From contig NZ_JAEHGC010000003.1 in NCBI RefSeq assembly GCF_016107705.1, forward strand, positions 248,001 through 312,000: DNA of 64,000 nucleotides. The letters are read 5' to 3'. The position numbers and the translations under genes were made by a program. Positions 59,911 through 64,000 of the stretch are shown piece by piece. Position 1 is the first letter of the stretch, and each line of letters opens with the position of its first letter. This DNA comes from Neobacillus cucumis. Lineage in GTDB: Bacteria; Bacillota; Bacilli; Bacillales_B; DSM-18226. Below the pieces are notes generated by a model. The model saw nothing but the letters and a program-made list of their open reading frames with translations, was not told the DNA's origin and searched no databases.

Positions 59911-59950
59911 AAAAACCTTAGCCCCATTGATTTGGTAGACTAAGGTTTTT
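59911..59950. terminator. Bidirectional terminator between convergent lipoprotein and polyferredoxin genes
   Basis: 11-bp arms AAAAACCTTAG/CTAAGGTTTTT with a loop of 18 nt, in the gap of two convergent genes. Confidence 0.88.
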
Positions 59951-59959
59951 TCAGGTTTC

Positions 59960-61345
59960 TTATACCCTGTGCATCATTGGGAGTGAGAACAAATAAATAT
60001 TTGCAACTGCAAGCAATACCATTAAAGTGTAATACGGCATTAACGCTTTAAACGATCCTTTATTTCCAATCCGATAAGCTGTATAGATGGAGCCAATCAT
60101 ACCAATCACGATAATAATATACTGGAGCATTTGAACGGATGAAGCCGGAGCAAAAGCTAAATCGCCTCTCGTCACATTCAATCCAAATAATCCCGCGGTA
60201 TTATACCAGATAGCCTTTCCTTCTGTAATGATATGAAATAAATTATGAGCAAGATGTCCGGCTAAATCTAATGGAATGATCGCATAACCGAATCGAATAA
60301 AGTTTTTCTTTACCTTCTCAACAGAACCACCTGTTAAAGTAGCAATTTTTGCTGTTGCAAATAATAGGCCAACTGGGATGGCCATTGAAATAATAAAGGC
60401 AACCGTAAAGTTTACATTGTAATGATCTGTACCCGTTACAGTACCAATTGCTTTTAAAATATCCTGCCATATGGCCACCATTGTAATGTTTTGAACAAAC
60501 ACAATTCCCATAATGACGGCGGCTAAGAAGGTATGTTCTAGTCTCGGTTTTTTAATTCCCCATAATTCCGATGTAGGAACTCTTGGAGAAATTCGAATCG
60601 AGTTATTAGGACAAGATTTTACACAATTTCCGCATAAGTTACAATCAGCCGATGAATCCATTGTCCGTACAAATTGAAACATTGGGCAGCCTTCTGCCTT
60701 ATCGTTCCCTTTAAAACAGGCCTGAGTTTTACACGTCTTACAAATCTCCGGAGTACCGCGAAGTTCTAATGAACCGGAACGTGAATAGTTACCAGATAAT
60801 CCTCCTAGGAAACAAAGAGTCTTACAGAATGTTCTTCTTTCATAGAAAACGGATGTCCCAACCACCATAGTAACAAGTAATAGTAGTAAATAACCTGACC
60901 CTCTCGGTGATTCAACAATTCCCCAAATATGATCGCTATAGGTAATCGCGATAAAGAAAAGGTCAATCATCCAAAGCCCATATTTTCTTAAAAACTTCGG
61001 CATCGGCCGATTGCTGCCAATCGTTTTTCGAACAATATCGCTCAATTTGCCAAATGGACAAATCGCACACCAAAACCTTCCGATTACGAGGAAAAAGATT
61101 GGGATTAGGGGCCACCATAAAACCCAGGTTAACGAAGTTCCGACATTTCGTGTTGGGTCAACGGTTCCGGCAACTAATTCATAAACAATAACGGAAAAAA
61201 CGGTGAGGACGATCCATTGAAAAATGCCTGGATACCATCGGCTTTGAATAAATTTTTTTATAATCGGTATGGATAATAGATTATAAGGCTGCTTTTCTTT
61301 CATCCGTTTTTTCTCTTTATCTAATTGATTACTTGGAATTGCCAT
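59960..61345 (-). CDS. Polyferredoxin-type membrane protein (NapH/NosR-C-like)
   Basis: A 461-residue membrane protein with about ten TM segments. The cysteine motif CAICPFGKLSD lies after TM ~3, and a second Cys-Pro-like motif is in RRTFCKTLCFLGG. A cytoplasmic ferredoxin domain has CKTCKTQACFKGNDKAEGCP and CNLCGNCVKSCP, enough for two 4Fe-4S clusters. Similar modules in NapH, NosR and CcoG pass electrons across the membrane. ATG 61345 (MAIPSNQLDKEKK) has AAAGGA 9 nt upstream and overlaps the upstream gene by 17 bp, so the pair is coupled. The electron acceptor is not known. Confidence 0.8.
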   Translation of the reverse strand: MAIPSNQLDKEKKRMKEKQPYNLLSIPIIKKFIQSRWYPGIFQWIVLTVFSVIVYELVAGTVDPTRNVGTSLTWVLWWPLIPIFFLVIGRFWCAICPFGKLSDIVRKTIGSNRPMPKFLRKYGLWMIDLFFIAITYSDHIWGIVESPRGSGYLLLLLVTMVVGTSVFYERRTFCKTLCFLGGLSGNYSRSGSLELRGTPEICKTCKTQACFKGNDKAEGCPMFQFVRTMDSSADCNLCGNCVKSCPNNSIRISPRVPTSELWGIKKPRLEHTFLAAVIMGIVFVQNITMVAIWQDILKAIGTVTGTDHYNVNFTVAFIISMAIPVGLLFATAKIATLTGGSVEKVKKNFIRFGYAIIPLDLAGHLAHNLFHIITEGKAIWYNTAGLFGLNVTRGDLAFAPASSVQMLQYIIIVIGMIGSIYTAYRIGNKGSFKALMPYYTLMVLLAVANIYLFSLPMMHRV

Positions 61346-61739
61346 AAGAAACATCCTTTCTTCTAAACCACTTATTCCATATTCCAATCACAATAAACGA
61401 AAGATTAACTGCACCATAAGTACCCAACGCCTTTAAATTGGCTGGTTTTTCAATTACTGGTCCATGGGAGTGTCCACTGCCCTCCATGTGCATTCCTTCC
61501 ATATCATGATTGTCAGTGCCTTGGTCCCCGCTCATATCCATTCCTTCCATATCATGACTGTCAGTGTTGTGTTCCCCGCTCATGTCCATTCCTTCCATGT
61601 TGTGCTCGGAATGTTCGTTTCCGTTAGGGCTTGATGTAGATTGCATCTTTTGATCCCCTTCATGTGCCATAGCCATTCTTCCACCCAAAAATACAATAAC
61701 CAGAATAATCATCAACAACCATTTAGCTTTCAAAACCAT
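61329..61739 (-). CDS. Met/His-rich membrane-anchored protein, probable metal binder
   Basis: A 136-residue protein: TM or signal segment ~7-25 (LLMIILVIVFLGGRMAMA, Ala-x-Ala site AMA), an extracytoplasmic region (~26-90) with three imperfect repeats of HxMEGMDMSG (HNMEGMDMSGEHNTD, HDMEGMDMSGDQGTD, HDMEGMHMEGSGHSHG), then a second TM (~107-122) and basic tail. Clustered Met, His and Asp are typical of extracytoplasmic copper-binding segments. It is translationally coupled to the polyferredoxin gene. I do not recognise a named family. Confidence 0.7.
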   Translation of the reverse strand: MVLKAKWLLMIILVIVFLGGRMAMAHEGDQKMQSTSSPNGNEHSEHNMEGMDMSGEHNTDSHDMEGMDMSGDQGTDNHDMEGMHMEGSGHSHGPVIEKPANLKALGTYGAVNLSFIVIGIWNKWFRRKDVSYGNSK

Positions 61740-61960
61740 TCACCTCGTTCCCATAAATTTTAAAATAAGAGTATTGATTAACATGGTTTCACTCTAATGG
61801 AAAAGTGTGCAGAAACTATGGTTTTTCCTTGGACAAAGTTTGTCTTTTATAAAAACCGAGCCAATTGACACAAAATCGAAATAATAAAACACTTCTATCT
61901 GCAAGGTTTCTTCATATTTTTCTTTTATAATGATAGTAACATGGGTAAGGTGGGATAATT

Positions 61961-62662
61961 ATGAAGACAATTTTACTAGTGGATGACGAAACCCGTATGC
62001 TCGACCTTTTATCTCTATATTTAACACCTTATGATTATAGATGTTTGAAGGCTGAATCGGGGAAAGATGCTTTAACTCACCTGAAGAAGGAAAATATCGA
62101 CATCGTGCTCCTTGACGTGATGATGCCTGAAATGGATGGGTGGATGACCTGCCGAAAAATCAGGGAATTTTCAGATATTCCCATTATCATGTTAACGGCT
62201 AGAAGTGAAACAGTCGATGTAATCAAAGGATTAAAGTATGGCGCCGATGATTATGTGACGAAACCATTCCATGAAGAGGAACTATTAGCAAGAATTGAAG
62301 CATTGTTAAGAAGAACAAATCATTCAATCGGTCCTCAGCGTAAGCTTGTTTTTAAAGGACTAGTATGGAATGAAGAAACGGTGGAATTAAAGTTTCAAAA
62401 CCAGCTTATTCCACTTACACCGAAGGAATTTGCTTTAATGGGATTGTTTTTAAAAAATCCACAGAAAGTTTACTCACGAGATCATTTAGTGACAGCCCTT
62501 TGGGGTCTAAATTCGAATATTGATGACCGAACGATAGATTCCCATATCAGAAATTTAAGAGAAAAATTAAGAAATGCAGGCTTTCCAATTGACAACCATC
62601 TACATACCGTTTGGGGAATGGGATATAAGTGGATAAAAGAGGGCTCTGAATTAAAATCATAA
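61961..62662 (+). CDS. OmpR/PhoB-family response regulator
   Basis: A 233-residue regulator. Receiver with acidic pocket LVDDE (7-11), phospho-Asp52 in IVLLDVMMPEMDG, Thr in MLTARS and Lys in YVTKPF. The C-terminal winged helix has LTPKEFALMGLFLKNPQKVYSRDHLVTALWG and RTIDSHIRNLREKLR...VWGMGYKW. The cognate kinase starts 12 bp downstream. A TATAAT at about 61928 lacks a good -35, suggesting activated transcription. Divergent from the Met/His-rich gene, which it may control. Confidence 0.92.
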   Translation: MKTILLVDDETRMLDLLSLYLTPYDYRCLKAESGKDALTHLKKENIDIVLLDVMMPEMDGWMTCRKIREFSDIPIIMLTARSETVDVIKGLKYGADDYVTKPFHEEELLARIEALLRRTNHSIGPQRKLVFKGLVWNEETVELKFQNQLIPLTPKEFALMGLFLKNPQKVYSRDHLVTALWGLNSNIDDRTIDSHIRNLREKLRNAGFPIDNHLHTVWGMGYKWIKEGSELKS

Positions 62663-62674
62663 TAGGTGGCAGGT

Positions 62675-64000
62675 ATGAAGATTTCGATTAAATTAGGCTT
62701 GTGGTTTTTTTTCTGTATTTTGGTGATTGAATTTTTTTCGATGTTTTTTTTACATAATAATTTAGTCCATTCGCAGGTTCATCAGGAGCTGGGTTCACTT
62801 CAGGCAAGGGGAAATAGTCATCGTGCTGTATTAGAAATCACTTCAGATTCAGCCACACTTCATCACATCGGTTTAATGGAATCCCATACAGATACTGAAG
62901 TTGTTATCACGAACACAATCGGTGATATTTTACTTTCATCTAGTAAAATCAACCGTAGCATGAGAACTATATTAAATAAACCGATCGATAACCTCCCAAG
63001 AAATGGACGAGTACTGCAATCGGATTGGCAAAAGGAACAATATATTGCAACTGTTACCGCATTTAATAAGGGCGGAGAACTAGCGGGATATGTATATATG
63101 TTCAAGAACACAGATGAGGTCCAGAAGTTAATTTCTCAATTAAATAAACATTTCCTATTAGCATCTATTTTAGTTCTTATCTTCATGATTATAACGATTT
63201 TCTTTTTATCGAAGGCATTAACAAAGCCATTGATCTCGATGAAAGAAGCAACAAAAAAATTAAGCAAAGGAGACTTTTCCGTTACACTTCCACCGCCTTC
63301 CCGTGATGAACTGGGAGAATTAGCACAATCCATACAGACTCTTGCAAATGACTTAAATTATTTAAAACAAGAGCGAAATGAATTTTTGTCAAGTATCTCT
63401 CACGAACTTCGGACACCATTAACCTATATTAAAGGATATGCAGATATAGCAAAAAGAAAGGAACTCGCTGAGTCAGACCGTGACAAATACCTCGATATTA
63501 TCCAAGAAGAAACGGATCATGTCAGCCGATTACTTAGAGAATTATTTGACTTGGCAAAATTGGATCAAAATACGTTTTCTATTTCGAAAGAAAAAGTTAA
63601 TCTCAGTGATTTTTTACAATCTATCCTCGAAAAGGTTTTACCGGCCTTTAAAGAAAAAAAGATACAATTCAAACTAGAATGCTCAGGAAATTTATCTTTT
63701 GATCTGGATCCGATTCGTTTCGAGCAAGTTCTCGTAAACCTTTTAGATAACAGCCTTAAATATTCAATAGAATATACATGTGTGCATATAAAAGTTTTTG
63801 AAGAAAACGAAGCCGTTCATACGGTGATCACTGACCAAGGTATAGGGATTCCAGAGAAAGATCTTCCGCATATTTTTGACCGTTTATACAGAGTGGATAA
63901 ATCTCGTTCAAGAGCAACTGGTGGCTTCGGATTAGGTCTTGCTATTGTAAAGGAGTTAGTTGAAGCCCATGGTGGGGAAATTTCTGCTGAAAGCGAGACT
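62675..64000 (+). CDS. Sensor histidine kinase, 3' end cut by window
   Basis: 442 codons visible, starting MKISIKLGLWFFFCILVIEFF; ATG 62675 has AGGTGGCAGG upstream. TM1 ~8-26, extracytoplasmic sensor ~27-158, TM2 ~159-179, HAMP ~180-232 (SKALTKPLISMKEATKKL), H box with His243 in FLSSISHELRTPLTYIKGY, N box VNLLDNSLKYS, G1 TDQGIGIPE, F box IFDRLYRVDKSRS, G2 GGFGLGLAIVKELVEAHGG. Only the final ~20-30 residues should be missing. The sensor domain has a small cluster HHIGLMESH (63-71) that could bind metal; speculative. Confidence 0.92.
   Translation, partial: MKISIKLGLWFFFCILVIEFFSMFFLHNNLVHSQVHQELGSLQARGNSHRAVLEITSDSATLHHIGLMESHTDTEVVITNTIGDILLSSSKINRSMRTILNKPIDNLPRNGRVLQSDWQKEQYIATVTAFNKGGELAGYVYMFKNTDEVQKLISQLNKHFLLASILVLIFMIITIFFLSKALTKPLISMKEATKKLSKGDFSVTLPPPSRDELGELAQSIQTLANDLNYLKQERNEFLSSISHELRTPLTYIKGYADIAKRKELAESDRDKYLDIIQEETDHVSRLLRELFDLAKLDQNTFSISKEKVNLSDFLQSILEKVLPAFKEKKIQFKLECSGNLSFDLDPIRFEQVLVNLLDNSLKYSIEYTCVHIKVFEENEAVHTVITDQGIGIPEKDLPHIFDRLYRVDKSRSRATGGFGLGLAIVKELVEAHGGEISAESET

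Overview
The window looks like a stretch of a Bacillaceae chromosome (low G+C, Firmicute ribosome binding sites, sigma-A promoters). Gene content and order follow the Bacillus subtilis 'yv' region: secG-yvaK-rnr-smpB-ssrA, cggR-gapA-pgk-tpiA-gpmI-eno, rpoN (sigL), clpP, yvcI-rapZ-yvcK-whiA-crh, trxB, hisZGDBHAFI, yvoF-ppaX-lgt-hprK, yvlD/yvlB, csbA-uvrB-uvrA. It is not B. subtilis itself, because a Tad (Flp) pilus locus, a copper/redox island and lineage-specific repeats are added. A Neobacillus- or Peribacillus-like species is my guess from sequence style only.

Layout. 1-4.6 kb: cut AI-2E-type permease and a MarR/MMPL pair. 4.7-12.9 kb: one minus-strand Tad operon (flp-tadV-tadE-tadG-cpaB-tadZ-tadA-tadB-tadC), followed by a SinR-like regulator gene and divergent from a DUF192 gene. 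13-15.8 kb: small membrane proteins, BcrC phosphatase, acyltransferase. 16-21.4 kb: a LAGLIDADG endonuclease gene beside ssrA, whose T-loop is split by a group I intron, then smpB, rnr, an esterase and secG. 21.5-28.8 kb: glycolytic operon with its repressor CggR. 28.9-31.7 kb: glutaredoxin-like protein, sigma-54, tRNA-Arg(CCG), clpP. 31.7-38.3 kb: crh-whiA-yvcK-rapZ-yvcI, trxB, TPR protein. 38.4-45.1 kb: complete histidine operon. 45.3-50.1 kb: envelope and carbon-control genes including hprK. 50.3-55.7 kb: uvrBA and csbA. 55.8-64 kb: copZ-copA, a YVTN-propeller lipoprotein, a polyferredoxin membrane protein with a Met/His-rich partner, and a two-component system cut by the window end.

Functional links. 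Carbon control is concentrated here: HPr kinase, its substrate Crh, CggR and the lower glycolytic genes. smpB, rnr and ssrA form the ribosome-rescue set. The most unusual parts are (1) the tmRNA gene interrupted in its T-loop by a 278-nt group I intron with a free-standing homing-endonuclease gene just beyond its 3' exon; (2) a dense cluster of GTTC half-sites between the divergent flp and DUF192 promoters, paired with a SinR-like gene at the far end of the same operon; (3) a short-repeat family with about 21-bp period at three intergenic loci; (4) a MITE-like repeat present in three states of internal deletion; and (5) a probable metal/redox envelope module sharing Met/His/Asp-rich loops. All family assignments are from reading the translated sequence; no database search was run.
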